Under the pieces are notes generated by a model. That model had not been told where the DNA came from and did no database searches. It worked only from the letters and a program-made list of their open reading frames with translations. 35,410 bases of DNA from Prevotella sp. (GTDB taxonomy: Bacteria; Bacteroidota; Bacteroidia; Bacteroidales; Bacteroidaceae). The translations under genes and the position numbers were made by a program. Numbering within the stretch: the stretch's first letter is position 1; each line of letters begins with the position of its first letter. Shown here piece by piece: positions 15,801 to 24,620 of this stretch. Where the stretch lies: the NCBI GenBank assembly GCA_017474485.1, contig JAFVHO010000024.1:1-35410 (forward strand), given 5' to 3'.

Positions 15801-18800
15801 TGTATCTGGGTAATGTAATAGTTATTTCGTTTTCTTCTACCGTAATGCCACAACCACGACGATGCGTAGCCTCACCATGATCACGTAGTATCTGGCGACA
15901 GAGCAACCGATCTATATCTGACTTGAATGTAGCCTTCATCGTATAGGTCACATACTGCTCGTCCTTAACATTAGCCTGCACCTCTGAAGGCTTGATGATT
16001 TCAAAGAGGTAGCGGAGCATATTCTCATCCCCAATGACTTGTTGCCCATAGAGCGTTACAGGATGTACATGCAGACGAACTTGCTCAACCTGTCGCATGG
16101 CCTGTTCGCTCAGGATGCCATATAACTGACGATAATATTGCGTTACCTCGCCCAATGCATTCACATCGCCATTATCCACCAACTGACGAATACGATCAGG
16201 ATAGTACATGGTTTCATGTTTGAGGGCAGACAGGCAGTTGTCGAGCACATTATTGGCCACATGCAGCTTGGCTGCTTCCAGCTCAGAACGGTGCAGTTCG
16301 TCGTCAGCCATCTCAATATTATCAAGCTGCATACGCTCACGCTTGAACCGTTCGTTAAGACGATGACGATAATAGAGCATGTAGTAGGCAGGCACTATCA
16401 GCAGTAACATGACAATTAGCAGAATCATAGCTATACGCTTGTTGATCTGCGACTGCTGCATCGTGCGACAATAGTCTGCCAGCGTATTATCTGCTGACAT
16501 TTCCTTGAACAGTTGTGTATATACCTTATTATTATAATTATAGAGCGACCACTGATGAAGCGACAAGGCGGCAACGGCACTCTCGTTACGAATGTCGAGA
16601 ATAATCTGATAGTTGATGTCCACGCCGTCAAGATACCATTGTATCTCAGCAGGCATCTGGGTACTATTGCCTTGCGGCTGCATAAGCAGCTGACTATTGG
16701 GGCGCAAGGTGTTGTACTGCATATTAAGATACTTATAACAGGAATCAGCATACTGCAATGTTTGTTCGTAGTTACCATTGACATTACAGAAATAAGCTGA
16801 ATCGGCAAAGATATGTGCACGTTCTATAGGGGTATCGGATGATGTATGACGGATGTCGGCTGCTTGCATAGCGCCAGAAGCCATTAGCCAATAGCCAATA
16901 GCCAAAAGCCTGACAATGCCCTTGGGTAGTCGGAAGAAGAAGCGCGATCCCCTGCCCTCTTCGCTCTCAGCAGACAACATACAGACATTGAACAACTGGC
17001 TCATCTTGCGGTATTTCTCAATAATTCCCTTACAATTCATCAGTCCGAAACCATGTGAACGCGTTCCCTTGTCCGAAACCTTATGCTCAAAGACATGAGC
17101 CAAAGTATCTTCACTCATGCCACAGCCGGTATCTTTAACTGATATTTCCACATAGTCGTTGCTGACAGTAGCAGAAACGTTGACGCTGCCACCACGTTCA
17201 GTAAACTTGCGGGCATTGTCAGCCAATGTGTTAATCATAAAGAGCGTCAACACACGATCGGCTTTCACAGCTGCATCAACAGGTTCCACCTGTAATTCGA
17301 CTCCTTTCATCTCAAAACTCGTCTTGCTACGGGCAATGATGTCAAAAAGTTCCTGTAAACGGAAACTCTCAATATGTAGGCTCAGCTCTCCTTGACGCAG
17401 TTGAATCCAACGTGTCAACAGGTTATTCTGCTGATTGATGTTATCAGTAAGTTCACGTATATAATCCAGCTGGCTATCATCATTCGAATAATGGTCAACG
17501 GTATAAAGAATACGATCTATAAGAGGCGTGATACTCATGATGAGTGAAACCTTTGCACGTTGCTCCAAATGTCGACGTTCGTTATTGCTGACACGCAAAC
17601 GTGCTTCAGCAACCTCTTCGTTCTTTTGTTCCAGCAGGTCGTCGAGTGCATGGTCCTCCTTCTGGCGCTGGTTCAGATGATTGAACAGCCACAACAAGAA
17701 CAGCAACAGGATAATGGCAACCAAAACGGCCAATATCATCCAGTTGAGCTGGCGAGCCGATTTATCCAAGGTATCAGCACGAGCCTCTAACTCACGATCC
17801 TGACGCGTCTGCTCCTGCAGGTCTATATAGATATTACGATTGTAGTCGCTTTGTTGCTTGTCGTTGACAGCTGCGTATGCTACAGACAGCTGTTCACGAA
17901 TACTGGCCACCAAGTCGGGAGCCTGATTGATACGCTTGTCCTCTAAAGCCTTAGACAGGTAGACCAATGCCTGTTCGTTGTCATCTAAGGCATGATAGCA
18001 GGAAGCCAATGTACGATAGGCACCCGCAATCTGATAGACATCGCCATATTTCTTAAATAACGCCAGCGCCTCTTCCGCCAGTTTGATGTCATCCTCATGC
18101 TCAGCCAAAGCCTCCTTGGCCTGTGCCTCAAAGTAAGTGTAATGATAACGCTGGGCAATAGATAGGCAGCGGTGCAGATAATCTATCTCCTCGGCATGTA
18201 TCTGGGTGGGCGTACCCTCAGTCAAGATACCGCCAGCACCAACGTTATACAGGTAGTTCAGATATTGTGCCGTATCACGACGCAGTTCGTGAAGGTTCAA
18301 CTGTTGAAGCGCCTCAATGGATTGGCGTTCCAATCCTACATAATAATAATAGGTGGAGTTAACAATGGCGAACTCCGTTTCTGCATAGCGCAATCGGCCC
18401 TGTTGACGTTCATCCAGTTTGTCACGTTCTTCGTCAATACGTTTCATACAGGTGATAGCCCGTTCACGGAAGTCGTGATAATCCTTATTGCGGGAGCGAC
18501 GCTGACACAAACGCATCTGCTGCACATAGCACACCAGGAGTTCCAACTGATTATCTGTCATTTCTGGAATCTGGTTCAGATAGTCCTCAGCAACCTTGTA
18601 ATCCATCCTGACCATCTTGACAAAGGCCAGATTGTTCAGGCCCTCAGCAGTTTCCTTCGCCGCTAAGGCATAGTGTTCTACAGAGTCAATATCGCGGTAG
18701 TGATAGGCATATGATAAAGTATTCAGCCTGTCCATTGCCTGCCTATCTGGCGGTGAACAAGCTGAAAGAAGAAAAAGACCCAGTACGGCCAGAAGCCATA

Positions 18801-18819
18801 CTGAGTCCTTAAGAGTCAT
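15787..18819 (-). CDS. Two-part membrane sensor kinase (DUF5112/DUF5113 type)
   Basis: This 1010-residue protein starts at the ATG 4 bases after the kdgA stop. The first half has a lipoprotein signal (LSAC, Cys near 22), helical TPR-like repeats (about 25-350), a membrane helix near 358-378 and a full HATPase domain: N-box NTLADNARKFTERGG, G1 DTGCGMS and G2 GFGLMNCKGI. The usual phospho-histidine is missing where it would be expected (KVSLIMSITPLIDR). At about 640 a 7-mer DNA array encodes a second membrane helix. A second extracytoplasmic part follows (about 655-790), then a third helix near 795-815 and a cytoplasmic end with H868 in LKHETMYYP, which looks like an H-box, and a degenerate ATPase end (GCGITVEENEITITLPR). 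The DUF names are recalled from family knowledge. Partner: the next gene. Confidence 0.82.
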   Translation of the reverse strand: MTLKDSVWLLAVLGLFLLSACSPPDRQAMDRLNTLSYAYHYRDIDSVEHYALAAKETAEGLNNLAFVKMVRMDYKVAEDYLNQIPEMTDNQLELLVCYVQQMRLCQRRSRNKDYHDFRERAITCMKRIDEERDKLDERQQGRLRYAETEFAIVNSTYYYYVGLERQSIEALQQLNLHELRRDTAQYLNYLYNVGAGGILTEGTPTQIHAEEIDYLHRCLSIAQRYHYTYFEAQAKEALAEHEDDIKLAEEALALFKKYGDVYQIAGAYRTLASCYHALDDNEQALVYLSKALEDKRINQAPDLVASIREQLSVAYAAVNDKQQSDYNRNIYIDLQEQTRQDRELEARADTLDKSARQLNWMILAVLVAIILLLFLLWLFNHLNQRQKEDHALDDLLEQKNEEVAEARLRVSNNERRHLEQRAKVSLIMSITPLIDRILYTVDHYSNDDSQLDYIRELTDNINQQNNLLTRWIQLRQGELSLHIESFRLQELFDIIARSKTSFEMKGVELQVEPVDAAVKADRVLTLFMINTLADNARKFTERGGSVNVSATVSNDYVEISVKDTGCGMSEDTLAHVFEHKVSDKGTRSHGFGLMNCKGIIEKYRKMSQLFNVCMLSAESEEGRGSRFFFRLPKGIVRLLAIGYWLMASGAMQAADIRHTSSDTPIERAHIFADSAYFCNVNGNYEQTLQYADSCYKYLNMQYNTLRPNSQLLMQPQGNSTQMPAEIQWYLDGVDINYQIILDIRNESAVAALSLHQWSLYNYNNKVYTQLFKEMSADNTLADYCRTMQQSQINKRIAMILLIVMLLLIVPAYYMLYYRHRLNERFKRERMQLDNIEMADDELHRSELEAAKLHVANNVLDNCLSALKHETMYYPDRIRQLVDNGDVNALGEVTQYYRQLYGILSEQAMRQVEQVRLHVHPVTLYGQQVIGDENMLRYLFEIIKPSEVQANVKDEQYVTYTMKATFKSDIDRLLCRQILRDHGEATHRRGCGITVEENEITITLPRYNGKI
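16879..16913 (-). repeat. Five-unit 7-mer array inside the sensor kinase gene
   Basis: Plus-strand units are AGCCATT, AGCCAAT, AGCCAAT, AGCCAAA and AGCCTGA. On the coding strand the word GGCTATT is the same as in the spacer array at 24983-25031. In frame it encodes LLAIGYW and LMASGAM, a 7-residue protein repeat forming a membrane segment between the two halves of the sensor. Confidence 0.9.
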
Positions 18820-18823
18820 TGTT

Positions 18824-19491
18824 TTATGCGCGAGCCTTAGCACAGTATCCGAGTGCCTCCTTGCACTTGTCGGTGACATACTGCCAGTCGCCAGCCTTTA
18901 CCTTATCGCTGGGGAAGAGCTTAGAGCCCATACCAACACAGAAGACGCCTGCCTTGAACCACTTGGTCAGGTTCTCCTCCTCAGGAGCTCACCACCCGTC
19001 ACCATGATCTTCGACCAAGGCATGGGAGCCATCAGACCCTTAATGAGATTCGGACCTACAACGTCGCCAGGGAATACCTTTGTGAAGTCGCAACCAACCT
19101 CCTGTGCCTTTCCAATCTCAGAAGGAGTCAGACAACCTGGGCAATAGGTTACGCAACGACGGTTGCAGACAATAGCGATATCGGGGTTGAACAGCGGACC
19201 TACCACGAAATTGGCACCCAGCTGGATGTACAGAGATGCTGTAGGAGCATCAACGACAGAACCAATACCCAGAGCCAGTTCAGGACATTCTTTGTTAACC
19301 CACTTTGACAGCTCACCGAATACCTCGTGAGCGAAGTCACCACGATTGGTAAACTCGAAGGCACGAACACCACCCTCATAGCAAGCCTTGATGACATTCT
19401 TACAAACTTCAACATCCTTGTTATAGAAAACAGGAACCATAGGTGCTTCGGCAATCTTTGCCATCACCTGAAATTTATCAAACTTTGCCAT
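18824..19491 (-). pseudogene. kdgA: KDPG/KHG aldolase with an apparent one-base deletion
   Basis: This gene would encode a 222-residue 2-keto-3-deoxy-6-phosphogluconate aldolase, which splits KDPG to pyruvate and glyceraldehyde-3-phosphate. The glutamate (E46, FEFTNRG) and Schiff-base lysine (K138, FTKVFPG) are intact. After VTGG (residue 167, about 18991) the frame shifts and stops at 18967. The remaining 55 residues, from [20 protein letters not shown] to CAKARA and TAA 18824-18826, lie in another frame and are well conserved. Restoring one base at about 18988-18990 gives VTGGVAPEEEN. The kinase (kdgK) and dehydratase (uxaA) of the same path are nearby and intact. The cause may be a sequencing or assembly error, a recent mutation, or less likely recoding. 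Confidence 0.85.
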
Positions 19492-19500
19492 TGCTTTTTT

Positions 19501-19524
19501 ACCTTTTAACCTTTTTACCTTTTA
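19501..19524 (-). repeat. Three-unit 8-mer spacer array (ACCTTTTn)
   Basis: Plus-strand units are ACCTTTTA, ACCTTTTT and ACCTTTTA. The array abuts the kdgK stop codon (19525-19527) and, with a T-run, fills the gap to the kdgA start at 19491. Confidence 0.88.
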
Positions 19525-20547
19525 TTAGCGCTGTACGCGTCCGTTAGCATTACCACCAGCCAGACTTTCTACCTCGTCAATACCTACCAGGTTGAAGTCA
19601 CCATTGATAGTGTGCTTCAGAGCAGAAGCAGCCACAGCAAACTCGAGAGCCTCGCCCTGAGTCTCCTTAGTCAGCAGACCGTGAATCAAACCACCAGAGA
19701 ACGAGTCACCACCACCAACGCGGTCGATGATAGGATTGATTTCGTAACGCTTTGACTGATAGAACTCCTTACCATCGTAGATCAATGCCTTCCAGCCGTT
19801 GAAGGTAGCACTATAGCTCTCACGCAGTGTAGAAACGACATACTTGAAGCCAAACTCCTTCATCATCTGTTTGAAGATGCCCTCGTAACCGGCAGCATCA
19901 GTCTGACCACCCTCTACGTCTGCATCAGGCTTGAAACCAAGACAGAGCTCTGCATCTTCCTCGTTACCAATGCACACATCAACATACTTCATCAGCGGAC
20001 GCATGATGGAGATAGCCTTCTCTGATGTCCACAGCTTCTTACGGAAGTTCAGGTCCACAGATACCGTTACCCCATGACGCTTGGCAGCCTCGCAAGCCAA
20101 CTTAGTCAGCTCAGCAGCCTTATCCGAGATAGCTGGTGTAATACCACTCCAGTGGAACCAAGCAGCACCCTCCATGATAGCGTCGAAGTCGAAATCCTTT
20201 GGATCTGCTTCAGCAATAGAACTGTGAGCACGATCGTAGATAACCTTTGAAGGACGCATACTTGCACCAGTCTCTGCATAATAGAGACCTACACGGTCGC
20301 CACCACGAGCGATGAACTGAGTGTTGACACCATAACGGCGGAGTGCATTCACTGCAATCTGGCCAATCTCGTGCTTGGGCAGCTTTGATACAAAGTAAGC
20401 CTCGTGACCATAATTAGCCACGCTTACAGCTACGTTAGCCTCACCACCACCAGGGATGATACGGAATGACTCACTCTGAATAAAACGGTCGTTGCCCATG
20501 GGCGACAGGCGGAGCATAATCTCACCTAAAGTTACAATCTTTGCCAT
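19525..20547 (-). CDS. kdgK: PfkB family sugar kinase, likely 2-keto-3-deoxygluconate kinase
   Basis: This 340-residue kinase has both PfkB signatures: GGGEANVAVSVANYG near the N-terminus and DRVGGGDSFSGGLIHGL with catalytic D281. Family and context point to phosphorylation of KDG to KDPG: the aldolase kdgA follows 33 bases downstream and the altronate dehydratase that makes KDG is on the divergent arm. It starts with MAKIVTLGEIMLRLSP, typical of KdgK. The promoter is 42 bases upstream and shares the intergenic region with the LacI-type gene, whose product probably controls both arms. Confidence 0.9.
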   Translation of the reverse strand: MAKIVTLGEIMLRLSPMGNDRFIQSESFRIIPGGGEANVAVSVANYGHEAYFVSKLPKHEIGQIAVNALRRYGVNTQFIARGGDRVGLYYAETGASMRPSKVIYDRAHSSIAEADPKDFDFDAIMEGAAWFHWSGITPAISDKAAELTKLACEAAKRHGVTVSVDLNFRKKLWTSEKAISIMRPLMKYVDVCIGNEEDAELCLGFKPDADVEGGQTDAAGYEGIFKQMMKEFGFKYVVSTLRESYSATFNGWKALIYDGKEFYQSKRYEINPIIDRVGGGDSFSGGLIHGLLTKETQGEALEFAVAASALKHTINGDFNLVGIDEVESLAGGNANGRVQR

Positions 20548-20589
20548 TTGTTTTAGTATTAAATGAATGATTTTTGTTTAACTTTTCTG

Positions 20590-20620
20590 CAAAGTTACGG
20601 CTTTTTTTGTAATTGACCAA
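20590..20620 (-). promoter_or_regulatory. Promoter of the kdgK-kdgA-sensor gene run
   Basis: Minus-strand TAACTTTG lies at 20590-20597 with TTG at 20618-20620, 20 bases apart. Confidence 0.75.
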
Positions 20621-20653
20621 GAAATTCCCCAAAAAACTGCCAAAAACTTCCGT

Positions 20654-20661
20654 AAACGTTT
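20654..20661. promoter_or_regulatory. Candidate LacI-type operator
   Basis: The 8 bp palindrome AAACGTTT has the central CG typical of LacI-family half-site junctions. It lies between the divergent kdgK and lacI-type promoters, where an operator could control both. Flanking symmetry is weak, so the call rests on the core and position. Confidence 0.45.
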
Positions 20662-20708
20662 TTTTGAAAAAAAGAACAAAGTTTTGGTGCAGTCTCATTT
20701 TTTTTATT

Positions 20709-20716
20709 TACCTTTG
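20709..20716 (+). promoter_or_regulatory. -7 promoter element of the LacI-type gene
   Basis: TACCTTTG lies 9 bases before the ATG at 20726; a TTTG at 20683-20686 is 22 bases upstream. It shows that the in-frame upstream codons from 20684 are not translated. Confidence 0.7.
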
Positions 20717-20725
20717 CGCTTAGTT

Positions 20726-21793
20726 ATGGAAACAGGTAAGATCAGAATTAAGGATATCGCCGAGCGTGCTGGTGTTAGTGTCGGTACGGTCGACCGTGTT
20801 TTGCATGAGCGTCCCAACGTGTCACCAAAGGCACTTGAGAAAGTAAAGAAAGCCTTAGAGGAGATGGACTATAAGCCCAACATGTATGCCTCTGCATTGG
20901 CTTACAACAAGACGTACAACTTCTATGTTGTGTTGCCCAAACACGAACAGGAGGCGTATTGGGATGAGATTGAAGAAGGCGCACAAGCCTGTACTGATTT
21001 CCGTCGCGACTTTGGCATCAACCTTAAATTCGTCTATTACGAACGTTTCAATAATGCAGCATTCACCCGTATGGTACGTGAATTCTTTACGGCCAAGATT
21101 GACGGTGTGGTCATCGTGCCGACATCCTTGGAACAGACTGCCCGCTTTACTGAAAAGCTGACAGAGCGTCAGATTCCATACGTGCTGCTCGACTCGTATA
21201 TGCCTGACCTGAAGCCTCTTTCCTTCTTTGGACAAGACTCGTTTGCCAGTGGATATTTTGCCGCCAAGATGCTGATGCTCATTGCAGGTAAGGAGAAAGA
21301 GATTGCCCTCATGAAACAAACACGTGACGGCAAAGTGGCATCAAAACAGCAGGCTAACCGTGAAACGGGTTTCCGTCACTATATGGTCGACCACTTCCCC
21401 GACATTAAGATCACGGAGGTAGACCTTCCGTTGGACGAAGAACATAAGGAGTACGACTCGATTCTTGAAAATTTCTTCAAGGACCATCCGAAAGTACACC
21501 ACTGTATCACATTCAATTCGAAGGCTCATCTTGTGGGACAGTTCCTTCAGAAGACAAACCGTCGTAACGTTCAGATTATGGGCTATGATATGGTGCCGAA
21601 GAACGAAGAGTGTGTCCGTCAGGGAAGCATTTCATTCCTGATAGCACAGCATGCTTACCAACAGGGTTACTCAAGTGTCGATGCATTGTTCAATGCCATT
21701 GTGATGAAGCGTGCTGTCAACCCCGTGAACTATATGCCTATTGAAATCCTGACAAGAGAAAACGTGAATTTCTATAGAAGGAAAGCATTATAA
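20726..21793 (+). CDS. LacI family transcriptional regulator of hexuronate genes
   Basis: This 355-residue regulator has an N-terminal LacI helix-turn-helix (IRIKDIAERAGVSVGTVDRV, then the hinge helix with YKPNMYASALA). A periplasmic-binding-protein-like sensor domain occupies about 60-350. It is followed after 23 bases by altronate dehydratase and lies opposite kdgK, so a hexuronate catabolite such as altronate, KDG or KDPG is the likely effector (inference). The start codon is set by the promoter 9 bases upstream. Confidence 0.9.
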   Translation: METGKIRIKDIAERAGVSVGTVDRVLHERPNVSPKALEKVKKALEEMDYKPNMYASALAYNKTYNFYVVLPKHEQEAYWDEIEEGAQACTDFRRDFGINLKFVYYERFNNAAFTRMVREFFTAKIDGVVIVPTSLEQTARFTEKLTERQIPYVLLDSYMPDLKPLSFFGQDSFASGYFAAKMLMLIAGKEKEIALMKQTRDGKVASKQQANRETGFRHYMVDHFPDIKITEVDLPLDEEHKEYDSILENFFKDHPKVHHCITFNSKAHLVGQFLQKTNRRNVQIMGYDMVPKNEECVRQGSISFLIAQHAYQQGYSSVDALFNAIVMKRAVNPVNYMPIEILTRENVNFYRRKAL

Positions 21794-21816
21794 CAAACTA
21801 TACATATTTATAATTT

Positions 21817-23313
21817 ATGGAACAAGCTACATTTCTTAAAATTAATCCTGCTGACTCAGTGGTGGTATGTCTGAGCGCTAAGAAGCAAGGTGACATCATT
21901 GAGGTGGATGGAAAGCAAATTACAGTCAATCAAGACACTCCAGCTGGTCATAAGGTGCTGATTGTCGACGTCAAACAAGGCGAGAACATTATTAAGTACG
22001 GTTATCCTATTGGTCATGCACGCGAGGACTTGAAGGCTGGCGACTGGGTGAATGAGAATAACCTGAAGACCAATCTCTCAGGAACACTCGAATACACATA
22101 TCAGCCAGTTAACGAGAAGCTTAGTATTAAAGACGAAAAGCGAAGCTTTAAAGGCTATGTCCGTAAGAACGGCGATGTTGGTGTGCGCAACGAGATCTGG
22201 ATTGTACCCACTGTAGGCTGTGTAAACGGTATTGCCGAACGCTTGGCTGAACAACTCCGTAAAGAGACTCATGAAGAAGGCATTGATGCCGTATGGACGT
22301 GGCATCATAATTATGGTTGTTCCCAGCTCTCTGAGGACCATGAAAATACTCGCAAGGTGTTGCGCGACATCTGTCTGCACCCCAATGCAGGTGGTGTACT
22401 GGTGCTGAGTTTGGGTTGTGAAAACAATCAACCTGAGGACTTCATGGCCATGTTGGGCGATTACGACAAGAGCCGCATCAAGTTGTTGGTTACCCAGCGT
22501 GTCGAGGGCGATGAGATGGAAGCAGGCATGCAGATTCTCCGTGAGCTCTATGCTCAGGCCAAGCAGGACAAGCGCGAGGACGTCAGTGTATCAAAGCTTC
22601 GTGTTGGATTGAAATGTGGTGGCTCCGACGGTTTCTCAGGCATCACCGCCAATCCGCTTGTTGGCGAATTCTCCGACTGGCTCGTGGCTCAGGGAGGTAC
22701 CAGTGTACTGACTGAAGTGCCTGAAATGTTTGGTGCTGAGACCATTCTGATGAACCGCTGTGAGAACAAGGAATTGTTCAATCAAACCGTCTCAATGATT
22801 AATAACTTCAAGAACTACTTCTTGTCGCATGGTGAACCCGTGGGCGAGAATCCCTCTCCAGGCAACAAGGCTGGTGGTATCTCAACCCTCGAAGATAAGG
22901 CTTTGGGCTGCACGCAGAAGTGTGGTAAGGCACCTGTTAGCGGTGTTATGGAGTATGGAGACCGTCTGCAGAACAGTGGCTTGAACCTGCTCTCTGCACC
23001 AGGCAACGATCTCGTAGCCTCTACTGCCCTCGCCTCTTGTGGTTGCCACATCGTACTGTTTACCACGGGTCGCGGAACGCCTTTCGGAACCTTCGTTCCT
23101 ACGATGAAAGTAGCTACGAATCCCGTACTCGCTAAGAACAAACCGCATTGGGTAGACTTCTCAGCTGGTCAATTGGTAGAAGGTCGCACCATGCAGGAGA
23201 TTGTTCCTGAGTTCATTGACAAGGTACTGGCTGTTGCTTCTGGCGAGAAGGCTCGTAATGAGGAGAACGGCTATCGTGAGATATCAATATTCAAGAACGG
23301 TGTGACGTTATAA
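21817..23313 (+). CDS. uxaA: Altronate dehydratase (UxaA family)
   Basis: This 498-residue protein dehydrates D-altronate to 2-keto-3-deoxygluconate in galacturonate breakdown. Residues 10-95 form the SAF domain; the rest is the UxaA/GarD catalytic part with GYVRKNGDVGVRNEIWIVPT, WHHNYGCSQL, LSLGCENNQPEDF and KCGGSDGFSGITANP, all standard for the family. The length matches full altronate dehydratases, so both parts are present in one chain. It overlaps the NhaC-type gene by one base (TAATG). Galactarate is an alternative substrate within the family, but kdgK and kdgA nearby favour altronate. Confidence 0.93.
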   Translation: MEQATFLKINPADSVVVCLSAKKQGDIIEVDGKQITVNQDTPAGHKVLIVDVKQGENIIKYGYPIGHAREDLKAGDWVNENNLKTNLSGTLEYTYQPVNEKLSIKDEKRSFKGYVRKNGDVGVRNEIWIVPTVGCVNGIAERLAEQLRKETHEEGIDAVWTWHHNYGCSQLSEDHENTRKVLRDICLHPNAGGVLVLSLGCENNQPEDFMAMLGDYDKSRIKLLVTQRVEGDEMEAGMQILRELYAQAKQDKREDVSVSKLRVGLKCGGSDGFSGITANPLVGEFSDWLVAQGGTSVLTEVPEMFGAETILMNRCENKELFNQTVSMINNFKNYFLSHGEPVGENPSPGNKAGGISTLEDKALGCTQKCGKAPVSGVMEYGDRLQNSGLNLLSAPGNDLVASTALASCGCHIVLFTTGRGTPFGTFVPTMKVATNPVLAKNKPHWVDFSAGQLVEGRTMQEIVPEFIDKVLAVASGEKARNEENGYREISIFKNGVTL

Positions 23314-24587
23314 TGAAAAAAGGACTCATCGCATTATCACCCCTCGTGGTGTTCATCCTTATGTATTTAGTCACCAGCATCATTGCTGGTGACTTCTACA
23401 AGGTGCCCATCACGGTGGCATTTATGGCAGCCTCGATGTATGCCGTCGTGGTTTGCGGCGGCTTGCCTCTGGGCAAACGCATCGACATATTCAGTCGCGG
23501 TGCCGGTAAGGGACAGATGATGCTGATGATCTGGATTTTCATTCTGGCAGGTGCTTTTGCCCATAGCGCTAAGGTAATGGGAGCTATTGATGCCACCGTC
23601 AACCTCTCATTGATGCTACTGCCTGGCAATATGCTTTTAGCCGGTCTTTTTCTGGCAGCCTGCTTTATTTCGTTGTCGGTGGGCACTAGTGTGGGAACGA
23701 TAGTGGCGCTGACGCCTATTGCAGCTGGCATTGCCTCACAAACAGATTCGTCGGTAGCCTTGGTAACTGCAGTTGTCGTAGGTGGCTCGTTCTTTGGCGA
23801 CAATCTTTCGTTCATATCCGATACCACCATAGCAGCTACACAGACGCAGGGGTGCCGTTTGAGCGACAAGTTCCGCGTCAACTCCTTCATTGTGATGCCT
23901 GCAGCCCTGATAGTTTTTGTGGCTTATCTGTTTATGGGTTCTGGCATACACTCACCACAAAATGTACCTGACGTTTCATTTGTCAAAGTAATACCTTATT
24001 TAATAGTATTACTGACTGCCATCTTCGGCATGAACGTAATGGCCGTACTGGCATTGGGTATATTGTCGAGCGGACTCATCGGACTCCTGACGTCCAGCTT
24101 CGACTTTTATGGTTGGATGGGCGCTATGGGCGAAGGTATCGTAGGGATGGGCGAACTCATTATCATTACGATGATGGCAGGCGGACTGCTCGAAATAATC
24201 AAGCAAAACGGCGGTATTGACTTCCTTATCCGTATACTCACCAGTCATGTCAGCAACAAGCGTGGAGCCGAGTTGTCAATAGCGGCCTTGGTGTCGATGG
24301 TTAATCTTTGTACGGCCAACAATACCGTTGCCATATTAACCGTTGGCGGTATTGCCAAGCAGATTGGCGACCGCTATGGCGTCGACAACCGCAAATGTGC
24401 TTCTATTCTCGATACCTTCTCTTGCACCATGCAGGGCATCATTCCCTATGGAGCCCAAATGCTGATGGCTGCCGGACTGGCACAGCTCAATCCAGTCAGT
24501 ATCCTGCCCTACCTCTACTATCCATTAGTTGTAGGCATTGCCGCCTTGCTTTCTATTATGTTGAGATATCCCAAACGTTACTCTTAG
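23313..24587 (+). CDS. NhaC family antiporter-like transporter
   Basis: This 424-residue protein has about eleven predicted membrane helices. SVGTSVGTIVALTPIAAGIA and GGSFFGDNLSFISDTTIAA are hallmarks of NhaC-type sodium/proton antiporters. Its coupling to uxaA (start overlaps the uxaA stop) suggests it may carry a hexuronate or its product, or drive such transport with sodium. That is inference from position; the family itself is known for sodium/proton and, in some members, malate/lactate exchange. The stop codon TAG is part of a small hairpin (24585-24597). Confidence 0.85.
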   Translation: MKKGLIALSPLVVFILMYLVTSIIAGDFYKVPITVAFMAASMYAVVVCGGLPLGKRIDIFSRGAGKGQMMLMIWIFILAGAFAHSAKVMGAIDATVNLSLMLLPGNMLLAGLFLAACFISLSVGTSVGTIVALTPIAAGIASQTDSSVALVTAVVVGGSFFGDNLSFISDTTIAATQTQGCRLSDKFRVNSFIVMPAALIVFVAYLFMGSGIHSPQNVPDVSFVKVIPYLIVLLTAIFGMNVMAVLALGILSSGLIGLLTSSFDFYGWMGAMGEGIVGMGELIIITMMAGGLLEIIKQNGGIDFLIRILTSHVSNKRGAELSIAALVSMVNLCTANNTVAILTVGGIAKQIGDRYGVDNRKCASILDTFSCTMQGIIPYGAQMLMAAGLAQLNPVSILPYLYYPLVVGIAALLSIMLRYPKRYS

Positions 24588-24597
24588 CGCTTCGCTA
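24585..24597 (+). repeat. Small hairpin containing the nhaC-type stop codon
   Basis: TAGCG and CGCTA pair around a 3-base loop; a similar GGGC/GCCC hairpin is found at 30122-30132. Both are followed by GTGAATA/GTGAAAA-type 7-mer arrays. Confidence 0.6.
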
Positions 24598-24618
24598 ATG
24601 AAAAGTGAATAGTGAAGA
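24598..24618 (+). repeat. Three-unit 7-mer spacer array (GTGAAnA)
   Basis: Units are ATGAAAA, GTGAATA and GTGAAGA. With the hairpin before it, the array fills the whole gap from the nhaC-type stop to the next ATG at 24621. Confidence 0.88.
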
Positions 24619-24620
24619 AT

